From contig NZ_JAMCOF010000003.1 in NCBI RefSeq assembly GCF_023500045.1, forward strand, positions 62,001 through 126,000: a stretch of 64,000 nt of DNA, given 5' to 3'. Position 1 is the first letter of the stretch. Each line of letters starts with the position of its first letter. Under the pieces are notes generated by a model that did not search any database, was not told where the DNA came from, and saw only the letters and a list, made by a program, of their open reading frames with translations. Of the stretch, positions 1-8,903 are shown in pieces. The position numbers were made by a program, and so were the translations under genes. Source of the DNA: Bartonella bilalgolemi (GTDB lineage Bacteria; Pseudomonadota; Alphaproteobacteria; Rhizobiales; Rhizobiaceae).

Positions 1-162
1 AATTTCGTTATTAAGCGTTGTTAAACCACTTATTGTTCGTGCAAGTGCAATAATATGAGCGCCACGTGTTGCTAGCTCTAATGCTAAATGATAACCAATT
101 CCTTTAGAGGCACCTGTGACAAGAGCAACACATCCAGTAAGATCAAAATCAGATTTTATCAT
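1..162 (-). CDS. SDR family NAD(P)-dependent oxidoreductase, 5' part only
   Basis: This is the N-terminal 54 residues of a short-chain dehydrogenase/reductase; the rest lies beyond the window edge. The protein begins MIKSDFDLTG and then shows the Rossmann glycine motif TGASKGIG, followed by a helix (YHLALELATRG) and the second beta strand (HIIALAR). This is the NAD(P)-binding start of the classical SDR fold. Its ATG lies 2 bases after the purF stop codon, so the two genes are probably co-transcribed. The substrate cannot be told from this fragment. The family call is firm and the function is open. Confidence 0.85.
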   Translation of the reverse strand, partial: MIKSDFDLTGCVALVTGASKGIGYHLALELATRGAHIIALARTISGLTTLNNEI

Positions 163-164
163 TA

Positions 165-1658
165 TTAATTTCTTGTTTTAAGGACAGACAATTTATGAAC
201 TATTGGAGTACTTTTTCGATCAGTAAGATGTGTAGGGTAATGGCCAGTAAAATAATGATCAGTAAATTGTGGGTGAGAGTTATTTCGTTTTTCTCCTATA
301 ACAGCAAGATATAGACCATCAGTTGAAAGAAAGTCTAATGAATCAGCACCAATAAAATTGCACATAGATTGCAGGTCTGGATATTGATTAGCTAAAAGAT
401 TCTCAATTGCAGGTGTATCGATACCGTAAAAATCAGGATATAAAATCATTGGACTGGAAACACGCATATGAACTTCTTTTGCTCCTGCATTGCGAAGCAT
501 TCTTACAATCTTTACAGATGTTGTTCCACGTACAATTGAGTCATCGATTAAAATAACACGCTTTCCTTCAATAATAGAACGGTTTGCAGAATGTTTTAAT
601 TTAACACCGAAAGCACGAATTTGTTGAGTTGGTTCAATAAAAGTACGGCCAACGTAATGATTACGAATAATGCCTAGCTCAAAAGGAATTCCAATTTCTT
701 GCGCGTAACCAATTGCTGCAGGCGTACCTCCGTCAGGAACAGGAACCACAACATCACCATCACAAGGTGCTTCTCGTGCTAAATGTATACCCATATTTTT
801 CCGGACTACATAGACATTTCGTCCTCCGACGATTGAATCGGGACGAGCAAAATAGACATATTCAAAAAGACAAAGCCTTTCTGGCTTCTCTATTTCTGGT
901 TTAATAATTTCTGTAGTAATTTGACCGTCTTTTTGTATTTCACATATGATGATTTCACCATTTTTAACATCACGAATATATTTCGCTCCGATAATATCAA
1001 GAGCACAGGTTTCTGAACAAAAGATTGGTTTACCATCAAGTTTGCCCATAACAAGCGGTCTAATGCCTGTTGGATCACGTGCTGCAATGAGTTTAGTACG
1101 TGTTAGTGCTAACATAGCATATCCACCTTCTACTTGCCGAATAGCATCAACAAAGCGGTCAGATGATGATTCATGGCGTGAGCGGGCAATAAGGTGGAGA
1201 AAGACTTCAGAATCTGATGTTGATTGGCAGATAGCACCAGAGGCAATTAACTCACGGCGTAATGTAAGGCCATTTGTTAGATTACCGTTATGAGCAATAG
1301 CAATACCTCCAGCATTTAATTCTGCGAAAAGAGGTTGTACATTGCGTAATGCTACTTCACCTGTTGTTGAATAACGGGTATGTCCGATAGCACGATCTCC
1401 TGGTAGACGAGCTAATGTTGCTGAATCTGTATAGTGATCACCTACAAGACCTAAATGTTTTTCTTGGTGAAATATCTTGTTATGATAAGAAACAATTCCT
1501 GCAGCTTCTTGACCACGATGCTGTAATGCATGCAACCCAAGAGCCGTCACTGTTGCTGCCTCTTCATGTCCAAGGATACCAAATACCCCACATTCTTCAT
1601 GAAGTGTATCGTCATCTAATGAAAATTCCTGACAAAAGGCGTTGATTTCTGTCATCAT
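165..1658 (-). CDS. purF: Amidophosphoribosyltransferase (glutamine PRPP amidotransferase)
   Basis: This enzyme catalyses the first committed step of de novo purine synthesis, making 5-phosphoribosylamine from PRPP and glutamine in the cytoplasm. The 497-residue protein has a short propeptide ahead of the predicted catalytic Cys23 (EECGVFGI), which is normally exposed by self-cleavage. The class II glutamine amidotransferase domain covers about residues 23-260 (HTRYSTTG at 93-100, HNGNL near 123). The phosphoribosyltransferase domain carries the PRPP motif VILIDDSIVRGTTS at 368-381. Length is normal for the family. It lies downstream of cvpA, a common pairing in proteobacteria, and is followed after 2 bases by an SDR gene. 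Two adjacent ATG codons make the exact first residue uncertain by one. Confidence 0.97.
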   Translation of the reverse strand: MMTEINAFCQEFSLDDDTLHEECGVFGILGHEEAATVTALGLHALQHRGQEAAGIVSYHNKIFHQEKHLGLVGDHYTDSATLARLPGDRAIGHTRYSTTGEVALRNVQPLFAELNAGGIAIAHNGNLTNGLTLRRELIASGAICQSTSDSEVFLHLIARSRHESSSDRFVDAIRQVEGGYAMLALTRTKLIAARDPTGIRPLVMGKLDGKPIFCSETCALDIIGAKYIRDVKNGEIIICEIQKDGQITTEIIKPEIEKPERLCLFEYVYFARPDSIVGGRNVYVVRKNMGIHLAREAPCDGDVVVPVPDGGTPAAIGYAQEIGIPFELGIIRNHYVGRTFIEPTQQIRAFGVKLKHSANRSIIEGKRVILIDDSIVRGTTSVKIVRMLRNAGAKEVHMRVSSPMILYPDFYGIDTPAIENLLANQYPDLQSMCNFIGADSLDFLSTDGLYLAVIGEKRNNSHPQFTDHYFTGHYPTHLTDRKSTPIVHKLSVLKTRN

Positions 1659-1788
1659 ATTCTTTCAGTTATGACATAAGGAATAGCTAACATCATACAC
1701 TCCATATTATTTAAAGCTCATTCTTAAAAAAACTATTTCTTATTCTGTGAATAATAGTGTTATTAATTGGTTTAATAGTATTTGTAAT

Positions 1789-2328
1789 TTAATTATCTGT
1801 TGTGTCATCTTTTTTAAAGAATTTTTCTATTATTTCAAAGGTATAATCGAGATCTTTTGGCATCATTTCTGCTATTTTTTTACTCAGTGAATCTAGCATA
1901 GGTTTTGTTTGTGCATTTTTTAGCCAGTCGGATTGTTGTTTAGGTTTAATAAGTGCATTGATAAGCAGTACGCTGATGACAGTAATCAATAAGCCACGGA
2001 ATGCTCCGAAAATAAATCCAACGGTACGGTCAAGTGCACCAATTCGACTATCAATAATAAAATCAGCAATTTTCATAGTGATGATAGAAGTAATGACAAG
2101 AATAATGATAAAAATCATGAAAAACGTGATAATCAATGCTATCATTTTATTAGAGAGATATTGTTCAGTGAAGGGTAATATAAGTTTAAATGAATAAAAC
2201 GTTGAAACCGCTGCAATTATCCAGGAAATGAGTGATAATACTTCACGCGAGAAACCACGAAGCATAGCTAGAAAAGAAGAAAATAGGATGACTACTACGA
2301 CAATACCGTCTAGAATTGTTACACTCAT
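1789..2328 (-). CDS. cvpA: CvpA family inner-membrane protein
   Basis: CvpA-family proteins are small polytopic inner-membrane proteins, named for colicin V production in E. coli and often linked to purF. The protein starts MSVTILDGIVVVVILFSS and has about four hydrophobic segments (residues 5-25, 30-50, 62-85 and 100-125), with the typical GFSREVLSLISWI signature after the first. The C-terminal tail is charged and lysine-rich. I place the start at 2328 because AGGAA lies 7 bases upstream there; the longer frame up to 2382 has no ribosome binding site. The gene sits between radA and purF on the same strand. Its biochemical role is not known from sequence. Confidence 0.88.
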   Translation of the reverse strand: MSVTILDGIVVVVILFSSFLAMLRGFSREVLSLISWIIAAVSTFYSFKLILPFTEQYLSNKMIALIITFFMIFIIILVITSIITMKIADFIIDSRIGALDRTVGFIFGAFRGLLITVISVLLINALIKPKQQSDWLKNAQTKPMLDSLSKKIAEMMPKDLDYTFEIIEKFFKKDDTTDN

Positions 2329-2437
2329 TTTTTGATTCCTTATAATGCGTTGCGTTTCATTGTAATCAGTATCAAAATACATTTTTGATTTTTGGTTATG
2401 TCGACTCTCTATTTTTATATCAAGAATCTTTATCGTT

Positions 2438-3853
2438 TTATAGAATTTTCTCTTTAATTATTTTTCTATGGTACAGATCGTTTTTATCTGAAATAATGGC
2501 TGCAATCAATTCGGGAAGATCAGAGAATGTGTGTTGTTGAAAGCTTTGTGATTTTATTATTTCAGTTGTTGCTGTAGGTTGAAAAGCTCCTTGAAAGCCT
2601 AGCTTTTTTGCTTCTTTAATGCGTTGTCCTGAATGTGCAACGCAGCGGATTGCTCCTGAGAGACTGACTTCACCAAAATATACATAATGAGTCGGAAGAG
2701 GGATGTTTGTAAGAGAAGATACCAAAGCCGCTGCAACTGCTAAATCAGCTGCAGGTTCTGATATTCGGTAACCACCTGCAACATTAAGATAGACATCATG
2801 TTGTCCAAAGCGGATACCACAATGAGCTTCTAATACGGCTAGAATCATTGCGAGACGATTCCCATCCCATCCCACGACAGCACGTCGTGGCATACCAAGT
2901 GAAGAGGGAGCAACAAGAGCTTGAATTTCTACTAATATAGGGCGTGTACCTTCCATTCCTGCAAAAACGGCAGCTCCTGGTGCTTTTTCATTACGCTCAC
3001 CTAAGAATAATTCAGATGGATTGGAAATTTCCCGTAATCCTTTGTCTGACATTTCAAAGACACCAATTTCGTCCGTTGGTCCAAAGCGGTTTTTCATAGT
3101 TCTTAAAATTCGATAATGGTGTCCACCTTCACCTTCAAAATAAAAAACACCATCAACCATATGTTCAACAACACGAGGTCCAGCAATTTGTCCATCTTTT
3201 GTGACGTGACCAACAAGAACAACAGAAACTCCTGTTTTTTTTGCAAAGTGGATCATCGCTTGAGCGCTAATACGGACTTGTGTTACGGTTCCAGGTGCTG
3301 AATCTGCTAGATTTGACCACAAAGTTTGAATAGAATCAACGATAACCATATCAAGTTTTTCATGTGTGTTTAAAGTTGCGAGAATATCTTCAACATTGGT
3401 TTCAGCAGCGAGTTGAACCGCTGTATTTATTGCATTAAGTCTTTGTGCACGTAAGCGAATTTGTGTAATAGCTTCTTCACCTGAGACATAGATGACATTA
3501 TATCTCTTTTGCGATAAGGCTGCTGCTGTTTGTGTTAGCAATGTTGATTTTCCTATGCCCGGATCGCCAGCAATAAGTAATGCTGATCCACGAACAAAAC
3601 CACCGCCGGTAACACGATCGAGTTCGGAAATGCCAGAATGGATACGCGGAATATTTTCTATATCTCCAGAAAGAGATGTAAGTGTAACTACATGACCTTT
3701 ATGAATATTTTTAGGAGGGCCACTACCTACACCACTATTTATACTCTCTTCGGTGAGAGAATTCCAGTCTCCGCAGGAGTGACATTTTCCAGTCCAGCGT
3801 GAATGGACGGTGCCACAATTTTGGCAAATAAATTGAAGACGATTACGTACCAT
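2438..3853 (-). CDS. radA: DNA repair protein RadA (Sms), branch-migration ATPase
   Basis: RadA is a RecA-like hexameric helicase that promotes branch migration during homologous recombination. The 471-residue protein opens with a four-cysteine zinc finger (C10, C13, C24, C27). The Walker A motif GDPGIGKST is at 96-104. The RadA-specific KNRFG motif follows around residue 256, and the C-terminal half is a Lon-protease-like domain (VGWDGNRLAMILAVLEAHCG and the following segment). All hallmarks of the family are present at normal length. Only 6 bases separate its ATG from the dnaB stop, so its ribosome binding site must lie within the end of dnaB. In related genomes such as Brucella I recall alr lying between these two genes; it is absent here. 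Confidence 0.96.
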   Translation of the reverse strand: MVRNRLQFICQNCGTVHSRWTGKCHSCGDWNSLTEESINSGVGSGPPKNIHKGHVVTLTSLSGDIENIPRIHSGISELDRVTGGGFVRGSALLIAGDPGIGKSTLLTQTAAALSQKRYNVIYVSGEEAITQIRLRAQRLNAINTAVQLAAETNVEDILATLNTHEKLDMVIVDSIQTLWSNLADSAPGTVTQVRISAQAMIHFAKKTGVSVVLVGHVTKDGQIAGPRVVEHMVDGVFYFEGEGGHHYRILRTMKNRFGPTDEIGVFEMSDKGLREISNPSELFLGERNEKAPGAAVFAGMEGTRPILVEIQALVAPSSLGMPRRAVVGWDGNRLAMILAVLEAHCGIRFGQHDVYLNVAGGYRISEPAADLAVAAALVSSLTNIPLPTHYVYFGEVSLSGAIRCVAHSGQRIKEAKKLGFQGAFQPTATTEIIKSQSFQQHTFSDLPELIAAIISDKNDLYHRKIIKEKIL

Positions 3854-3859
3854 AATAGT

Positions 3860-5359
3860 TTAACCATATTGTTCTGGAAGATAATTACTGTCTGCCAAAT
3901 CACTGAAACGTGTGAAATCAGCTTGGAAAGAGAGTTTGACTATACCTGTTGGTCCATGACGTTGCTTTGCGACGATAATATCAGCTTTCCCAAAAACTTC
4001 ATCCATTGATTCTTGCCATTTTAAATGTTCTGGACCTCCTATCTTAGGTTCCTCATTTTTAAGATAATACTCTTCACGATATACAAAAATAACAACATCA
4101 GCATCTTGCTCAATTGAACCAGATTCACGTAAGTCTGATAGTTGTGGACGTTTATCTGTCCGATTTTCGACTTGGCGTGAAAGCTGTGAAAGAGCAATAA
4201 TGGGAACGTTAAGTTCTTTAGCTAAAGCCTTTAATCCCGTGGTGATTTCTGTAATTTCTTGAACACGGCTTTCAGATGAGCGTCTTGAATTGCTTGTCAT
4301 TAACTGTATGTAGTCAATAATCAAAACATCTAAACCATGTTGTCGCTTAAGGCGACGTGCACGTGCAGCTAATTGAGTGATCGATATGCCACCAGTTTGG
4401 TCGATATAAAGTGGAACTTTTTGTAGACGATTCATTATGCGTAATAATTTTGCAAATTGCTCTTCTGAAATATTGCCTCGACGAATGTTAGAAGAAGAAA
4501 TCTCTGTTTGCTCAGAAATAATACGTGTTGCAAGTTGTTCTGATGACATTTCAAGCGAAAAGAATCCGACAATTCCTCCCTCATTTTCTGGCGATGAGTC
4601 TTTTTTTGCATCACAGCTATAAGTGTTGGCAATATTGAAGGCAATATTGGTCGCGAGAGAGGTTTTTCCCATACCAGGACGTCCAGCAATGATAATTAAA
4701 TCAGAAGGCTGTAATCCTCCTATTTGTTCATCAAGTTTTTTTATGTGAGTAGCGATACCTGATAACCGTGAAGATCGCTTTATTGCTATTCCTGCCATAT
4801 CAATAGCTTTTTTAATAGCTTCATCAAAACTCTCAAATCCACCACCATATTTTCCCTTTTCTGCTAGCTGAAATAAATCACGTTCGATTCTTTCAATTTG
4901 CTGAATAGGTGTCAATTCTAAAGGAGCATCAAATGCGGTATTGACAACTTCATTTCCAAGATTAATTAAAGAACGCCGGATAAAAAGGTCATAAATTACT
5001 CGTCCATAATCTTCAGCATTAATAATTGTTACTGCTTCTTTAGCCAAACGAATAACATAATTAAATACAGTAATATCTCCGATTTTTTCTTCAGCTGGAA
5101 TAAAAGGTTTGATAGTAACAGGGGTTGCTAATTTTCCTTTTTTGATAATTTGCGATAAAATTTCAAAAAGTTTTTGATGTAATTGTTCGAAAAAATGTTC
5201 TGATTTTAAAAAATCTGATACGCGATCAAGTGCATCGTTATTAATGAGAATAGCACCAAGCAATGCTTGTTCAGCTTCAATATTATGTGGCATCTGCCGA
5301 AAAAAGGTGGATTCTTGTTTTTGCTGAGGGATGAGATTAGAGATGCCGGGTTCTTCCAT
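3860..5359 (-). CDS. dnaB: Replicative DNA helicase DnaB
   Basis: This is the ring-shaped helicase that unwinds DNA at the replication fork and recruits primase. The 499-residue protein has the N-terminal DnaB domain (PHNIEAEQALLGAIL at 24-38), a linker, and the RecA-like C-terminal domain. Walker A is GRPGMGKT at 226-233, the Walker B region reads DVLIIDYIQLM, and the arginine-finger region lies near KQRHGPTG. Start is ATG at 5359 with AGGAAG 7-12 bases upstream. A 13-bp hairpin lies just upstream between rplI and dnaB. No intein or insertion is visible. Confidence 0.97.
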   Translation of the reverse strand: MEEPGISNLIPQQKQESTFFRQMPHNIEAEQALLGAILINNDALDRVSDFLKSEHFFEQLHQKLFEILSQIIKKGKLATPVTIKPFIPAEEKIGDITVFNYVIRLAKEAVTIINAEDYGRVIYDLFIRRSLINLGNEVVNTAFDAPLELTPIQQIERIERDLFQLAEKGKYGGGFESFDEAIKKAIDMAGIAIKRSSRLSGIATHIKKLDEQIGGLQPSDLIIIAGRPGMGKTSLATNIAFNIANTYSCDAKKDSSPENEGGIVGFFSLEMSSEQLATRIISEQTEISSSNIRRGNISEEQFAKLLRIMNRLQKVPLYIDQTGGISITQLAARARRLKRQHGLDVLIIDYIQLMTSNSRRSSESRVQEITEITTGLKALAKELNVPIIALSQLSRQVENRTDKRPQLSDLRESGSIEQDADVVIFVYREEYYLKNEEPKIGGPEHLKWQESMDEVFGKADIIVAKQRHGPTGIVKLSFQADFTRFSDLADSNYLPEQYG

Positions 5360-5375
5360 AACAATCTTCCTATTA

Positions 5376-5405
5376 ATAATATTCAGCCTTTTGGCTGAAT
5401 ATTAT
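5376..5405. promoter_or_regulatory. Perfect 13-bp hairpin between rplI and dnaB
   Basis: Arms 5376-5388 and 5393-5405 are perfect reverse complements around a TTTT loop on the plus strand (AAAA on the minus). On the minus strand it lies after rplI and ends about 17 bases before the dnaB start codon. No clean U-tract follows, only ATTAATAGG, so it is not a textbook terminator. It could be an attenuator, an RNA-processing stem or a weak terminator for the ribosomal-protein transcript. Confidence 0.5.
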
Positions 5406-5469
5406 CATGATATATCAATTTTAATGGGAGAAGAGAAAAACAAACAGTCAAATAGGCACAAGATATTCA

Positions 5470-6048
5470 TTAATTTTGACTTTCTTCATTAAGATTATTT
5501 TCTTCATGGTCGTCAGTGTCTTTTGTTAATGGTTGCTCTTCAGTGCCATATATTGCTTCAATAGAAGTCAGATTGTCACCTTCTGCTTGACGCTGTGCTT
5601 CATTGGCTGAACGGGCAATATTAATTGTTACAGAAACCTGAATCTCGGGGTGTAAGCTAAGAGAAATTGTATGAAGACCGATGGTTTTAATTGGGTGATT
5701 AAGTTCAACTTGATTACGTCCAATAGAAAAGCCGTTCTCTGTTATAATATCAGCAATATTACGTGTTGATACGGAACCGTAAAGCTGTCCTGTTTCACCA
5801 GCTGAACGGATAATAATAAATGATTGTCCCTCAAGTTTTTCAGAAATTTTTTGAGCTTCGTTTTTACGTTCAAGATTACGGGTCTCAAGCTGTGTGCGCT
5901 GTGTTTCAAAGTGTCTTTTGTTGGCTTCGTTAGCACGTAAAGCTTTACCTTGAGGTAATAGAAAATTGCGTGCATAGCCATTTTTAACTGAAACAATATC
6001 ACCAATCTGACCAAGATGAGTGATGCGTTCAAGCAAAATGATATCCAT
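5470..6048 (-). CDS. rplI: 50S ribosomal protein L9
   Basis: L9 binds 23S rRNA near the base of the L1 stalk. The N-terminal domain carries the signature [19 protein letters not shown], preceded by [18 protein letters not shown] long connecting helix (residues 40-75) and the C-terminal RNA-binding domain follow. At 192 residues it is longer than the roughly 150 residues of E. coli L9, because of an acidic, Glu/Asn-rich tail ending NNLNEESQN; such tails are common in Rhizobiales. The ATG is preceded by AAGGA. It is the last gene of the rpsF-rpsR-(membrane protein)-rplI cluster. Confidence 0.96.
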   Translation of the reverse strand: MDIILLERITHLGQIGDIVSVKNGYARNFLLPQGKALRANEANKRHFETQRTQLETRNLERKNEAQKISEKLEGQSFIIIRSAGETGQLYGSVSTRNIADIITENGFSIGRNQVELNHPIKTIGLHTISLSLHPEIQVSVTINIARSANEAQRQAEGDNLTSIEAIYGTEEQPLTKDTDDHEENNLNEESQN

Positions 6049-6074
6049 AGTTTTTTCCTTTCGAATTAAGTCAA

Positions 6075-7052
6075 TTAGTAATATTTGCGTGATTGGCTAT
6101 TATATTGAATGGTTGCCCAAATACCCATAAGCAGCAGCATAAAAGAAATAGGTACAGTAAAAATAACAGTTAAAATAGCAATGTAAACAAGGGATAATAT
6201 TATCATTCGGCCACTTATCTCTTTTGTAATATTATGGAGATATGCTAGACCACTAATTGATATGATAAATGTATAAGCGGTAATAAAAACATTTGCGCTC
6301 AAATTAAAAATGAAACCAATTTCAATTGTTGCGGCTATAAAAGCAGCAATGAAAATGATGAGCCCCCAAATTGGAAGGCGGAAATTTTGTTTCCAATCAT
6401 CACGAGGTCTTTTTAGCCAATCTATATGATGTGCTATCATCATTGAAAAGTAAAGATTAGCAATAAAAAACAATAAACTGTAAATAGTCAATATTACTGC
6501 TGTTAGAGTTGCTGTATGTGTCGTTAAGAGTTCACTAAAAGAAAGGATATCAGTTTCTTTTATAGACTGCGATTGTCGCATAGTTTGTGCTATATTTTCG
6601 GTAATTTTTTTTGCAATAATAGGAGAAGCTTGATGATTTTGAACATAAACTCCAATAAAAGTTGATATACAAGCAATAAAATTTGTTAAAAGAAAAATGA
6701 TTGATGATAATGGATACCATATCAATGAATTTTCTTCTTTTGTTGGTTGCGCAAGCCCAAGGAGCCAAGAAGCATAAACAGCAGGAAGAAAAAACAATAA
6801 CATAAAACTAAAACCAATATAAATATTATTGGTCACGGAGAGAACAAAAGTAGCGCTAATTAAAGCGACAAGACTAGGTAACGTACCATATCTGAATGCT
6901 GTGGCAAAGATAGGAAGCGAAATAAAACAACCCAAAAAAAGAGAACAATAAGGAATGATATTTGAAACACTGATGATTGCCATTCCTATAGTAGCAGTAA
7001 ACAGTCCTGCTAAAATACCAATTATTGTTTTATAAGAATAGGAATCTTCCAT
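6075..7052 (-). CDS. DUF2232-type polytopic membrane protein
   Basis: This is a predicted integral membrane protein of unknown biochemical function, with about eight hydrophobic helices spread through 325 residues. Its place between rpsR and rplI is typical of Rhizobiales, where a DUF2232 (YybS-like) protein sits in this operon; I base the family call on context and topology more than on sequence motifs. I start it at the ATG at 7052 ([14 protein letters not shown]) because AGGACAG lies upstream; a longer frame starts with TTG at 7097. It lies 26 bases upstream of rplI and 143 bases downstream of rpsR, with a strong hairpin terminator in that gap. Confidence 0.7.
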   Translation of the reverse strand: MEDSYSYKTIIGILAGLFTATIGMAIISVSNIIPYCSLFLGCFISLPIFATAFRYGTLPSLVALISATFVLSVTNNIYIGFSFMLLFFLPAVYASWLLGLAQPTKEENSLIWYPLSSIIFLLTNFIACISTFIGVYVQNHQASPIIAKKITENIAQTMRQSQSIKETDILSFSELLTTHTATLTAVILTIYSLLFFIANLYFSMMIAHHIDWLKRPRDDWKQNFRLPIWGLIIFIAAFIAATIEIGFIFNLSANVFITAYTFIISISGLAYLHNITKEISGRMIILSLVYIAILTVIFTVPISFMLLLMGIWATIQYNSQSRKYY

Positions 7053-7140
7053 TGATTGCTGTCCTGCTTTTGCAGTTAGAGGTATATAATACCCCAACTT
7101 TTTTGGATATATTATAATTAAAATGTTTTTTTAAAGCATT

Positions 7141-7179
7141 AAACAAAAAGAATAAGTAGCCAGAAGAGATTCTGGCTAC
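7141..7179 (-). terminator. Intrinsic terminator after rpsR
   Basis: Arms 7156-7165 and 7170-7179 form a perfect 10-bp stem around a 4-base loop. On the minus strand the stem is followed by TTATTCTTTTTGTTT. It lies 16 bases past the rpsR stop codon and would end or attenuate the rpsF-rpsR transcript before the DUF2232-type gene and rplI. Confidence 0.8.
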
Positions 7180-7195
7180 ACAATAAATTTAAAAT

Positions 7196-7447
7196 TTATT
7201 TGACAACATATGGAAGTAAGCCAAGAAAACGAGCGCGCTTAATAGCATTGGCTAACTCACGTTGTTTTTTCTGACTAACAGCTGTGATGCGTGAAGGAAT
7301 AATTTTCCCACGTTCTGAAATATAACGTTGTAAAAGCTTGATATCTTTATAATCAATTTTAGGAGCATTTGCACTTGAAAATGGACATGTTTTACGACGG
7401 TGATGAAAAGGGCGACGTGTTGGAGTTTGGTGAATTTCAGTCATCAT
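7196..7447 (-). CDS. rpsR: 30S ribosomal protein S18
   Basis: S18 forms a heterodimer with S6 on the platform of the small ribosomal subunit. The 83-residue protein shows RRKTCPFSS near the N-terminus, [19 protein letters not shown] in the middle and [19 protein letters not shown] followed by [10 protein letters not shown] at the end, the complete family signature. The start is ATG at 7447 with AGGAGGA upstream. This ATG overlaps the rpsF stop codon (ATGA), so the two genes are translationally coupled, matching the 1:1 S6-S18 complex. Confidence 0.97.
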   Translation of the reverse strand: MMTEIHQTPTRRPFHHRRKTCPFSSANAPKIDYKDIKLLQRYISERGKIIPSRITAVSQKKQRELANAIKRARFLGLLPYVVK

Positions 7448-7851
7448 GCTATTCCTCCTGTTGGATTTTCATGTTGACGGCGTAGATTTTGAGCTTTCCC
7501 TTCATTTTGACCAGGAAGGCCATCACGGTTGAATCGTGAAAGTGTTGTTGATTGTTCTTTTTCATGTTTTTCTACGCGGATAGTCATATAACGTAAAATA
7601 TCTTCATTAATACGCATTTGACGTTCAAGTTCAGTAATTGCTTGAGCTGGAGCATCAATATTTATTAATACGTAATAAGCTTTACGATTTTTACGGATTC
7701 GGTAAGCGAGAGAACGAAGCCCCCAATTCTCTATACGCCCAACTTTTCCACCATGTGCTTCGATAACACCTTTATAAGTTTCTAAAAGCTCATCAATTTG
7801 CTGCGGTGCAATATCTTGTCGGGCAAGGAATATGTGTTCATAAAGAGCCAT
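7444..7851 (-). CDS. rpsF: 30S ribosomal protein S6
   Basis: S6 binds S18 and the central domain of 16S rRNA. The protein starts [19 protein letters not shown] and includes [19 protein letters not shown] and [12 protein letters not shown], then a basic tail ([17 protein letters not shown]). I choose the ATG at 7851 (135 residues), which has GAAAGG upstream and the conserved N-terminus; the in-frame ATG at 7869 adds six atypical residues. It is the first gene of its operon and is preceded by a GC-richer leader-like stretch. Confidence 0.96.
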   Translation of the reverse strand: MALYEHIFLARQDIAPQQIDELLETYKGVIEAHGGKVGRIENWGLRSLAYRIRKNRKAYYVLINIDAPAQAITELERQMRINEDILRYMTIRVEKHEKEQSTTLSRFNRDGLPGQNEGKAQNLRRQHENPTGGIA

Positions 7852-7861
7852 TATTTTGCCT

Positions 7862-8060
7862 TTCTTCAATTAAATTCTACTGGTTTTGGCGCAAAGCCTC
7901 TGCGACTTGTCTTTATTGGAAGACCCAAAGAAGAAAGGACGCGTTTGCAATTCGAGACACTCGAGAGCGGAGATACAGGAGGCCGGAATTATTATATTCC
8001 CACTGGTTGTTTCCCAGCCCTCCGTTCAACCCCCAGCCAAATACCGGTAATGAACATTAA
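7862..8060 (-). promoter_or_regulatory. GC-rich candidate 5' leader of rpsF
   Basis: No convincing gene lies between rpsF and the PAP2 gene. About 7885-8050 is clearly richer in G and C than the flanks and holds several short inverted repeats: TTCGAG/CTCGAA-type arms at about 7951-7964, GGAAT/ATTCC arms at about 7984-7999, and CTGG/CCAG arms at about 8002-8016. On the minus strand this would be the 5' leader of rpsF-rpsR. S6-S18 autoregulatory leaders are known in many bacteria, and an analogous role is possible. I could not match a defined family, and a small RNA on either strand is an alternative. Confidence 0.35.
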
Positions 8061-8160
8061 ATATTTACAGCTTATCGTTTAAAATAGCAAGTTTGTGTTT
8101 ACAAAAAATATGATTTATTAACTCTCGGGATATTTTTTATATATTTCACGTTTTACTTTA

Positions 8161-8206
8161 CTCCATCATATCACTGTTTTCTTTACCAAACAGTGATATG
8201 ATGGAG
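8161..8206. repeat. Perfect 19-bp inverted repeat with 8-base loop
   Basis: Arms 8161-8179 and 8188-8206 are exact reverse complements, separated by TCTTTACC. The repeat ends 32 bases before the ATG of the PAP2 gene. It is not followed by a U-tract on the plus strand (AGGGAGATAATG). On the minus strand AGTAAAGTAAAACG follows, which is also a poor terminator tail. It may be an operator, a structured 5' UTR element or a remnant of a small mobile element. Confidence 0.85.
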
Positions 8207-8238
8207 AGGGAGATAATGATATAATAAGTGAGATAAGC

Positions 8239-8823
8239 ATGAGTTTTTTAAACCAGATTGATATAATACTTTTCGAAATGCTCGCTGATAATTGTCAAAC
8301 GGGGTTAGTTTTGGTTTGGTTTGGTATTATTTGTGCAAAGTTTTTAGTTTATATTATTCCTATACATCTTTGTGTATTATGGTTTTGTGGTGGATATACG
8401 GAAAGGCGTGTTGCTTTAAGTATTGGTGTTAGTATTTGTGTTGCCCTTGTTATAGGCTATATTATTTCTCTTATTTATTATCGTCCGCGTCCATTTGTTG
8501 CAGGTCTTATGCGACCTCTTATTAAACATGGGGAAACAGCTTCTTTTCCAAGTAATCATGCATTAGTTATTGTGTCTTACTTTGTTAATCTTTATTTGTA
8601 TCGATACAAAGTTACCTCTAAGTTTGCATTGATATTTTTGTTATTAATTTGTTGGGGGCGTGTTTTTACAGGTGTACATTATCCTTTTGATGTTTTGGCT
8701 GGTATGGTTTTAGGAAGCTTCGTGAGTTGGTTTATTATTCGGTTTGTTGCATCATATTTTCCTAAATTTCTATATCAAATTCCGCCTTTGAAATATAATT
8801 TTCATATAGGTACTCAATTCTAA
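8239..8823 (+). CDS. PAP2 family phosphatase, probable undecaprenyl-diphosphatase
   Basis: This is a 194-residue membrane protein with about five helices and a PAP2 (type 2 phosphatidic acid phosphatase) active site facing the periplasm. The motifs are YYRPRPF at 80-86 (C1), FPSNHA at 103-108 (C2, H107) and RVFTGVHYPFD at 141-151 (C3, R141, H147, D151). BcrC-like members dephosphorylate undecaprenyl pyrophosphate to recycle the peptidoglycan lipid carrier, which is the likeliest role. Two departures from the classical pattern are visible: the C1 lysine seven residues before RP is Ser77, and the serine before R141 is Gly140. Substrate is therefore inferred. The ribosome binding site is weak. 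Confidence 0.8.
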   Translation: MSFLNQIDIILFEMLADNCQTGLVLVWFGIICAKFLVYIIPIHLCVLWFCGGYTERRVALSIGVSICVALVIGYIISLIYYRPRPFVAGLMRPLIKHGETASFPSNHALVIVSYFVNLYLYRYKVTSKFALIFLLLICWGRVFTGVHYPFDVLAGMVLGSFVSWFIIRFVASYFPKFLYQIPPLKYNFHIGTQF

Positions 8824-8903
8824 ATAAGTTGATTTGTTGTAATTTATGTTTATTGAATTGGTTGAAAAGAAGATAAATCTACAATTTAATTTTGGAGATG
8901 ATG

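Noticed and set aside
7798..8082. A 94-codon plus-strand frame over the rpsF start and its leader
   Set aside because: It overlaps the conserved rpsF start on the opposite strand and its product has no recognisable pattern; the GC-rich stretch alone explains the open frame.
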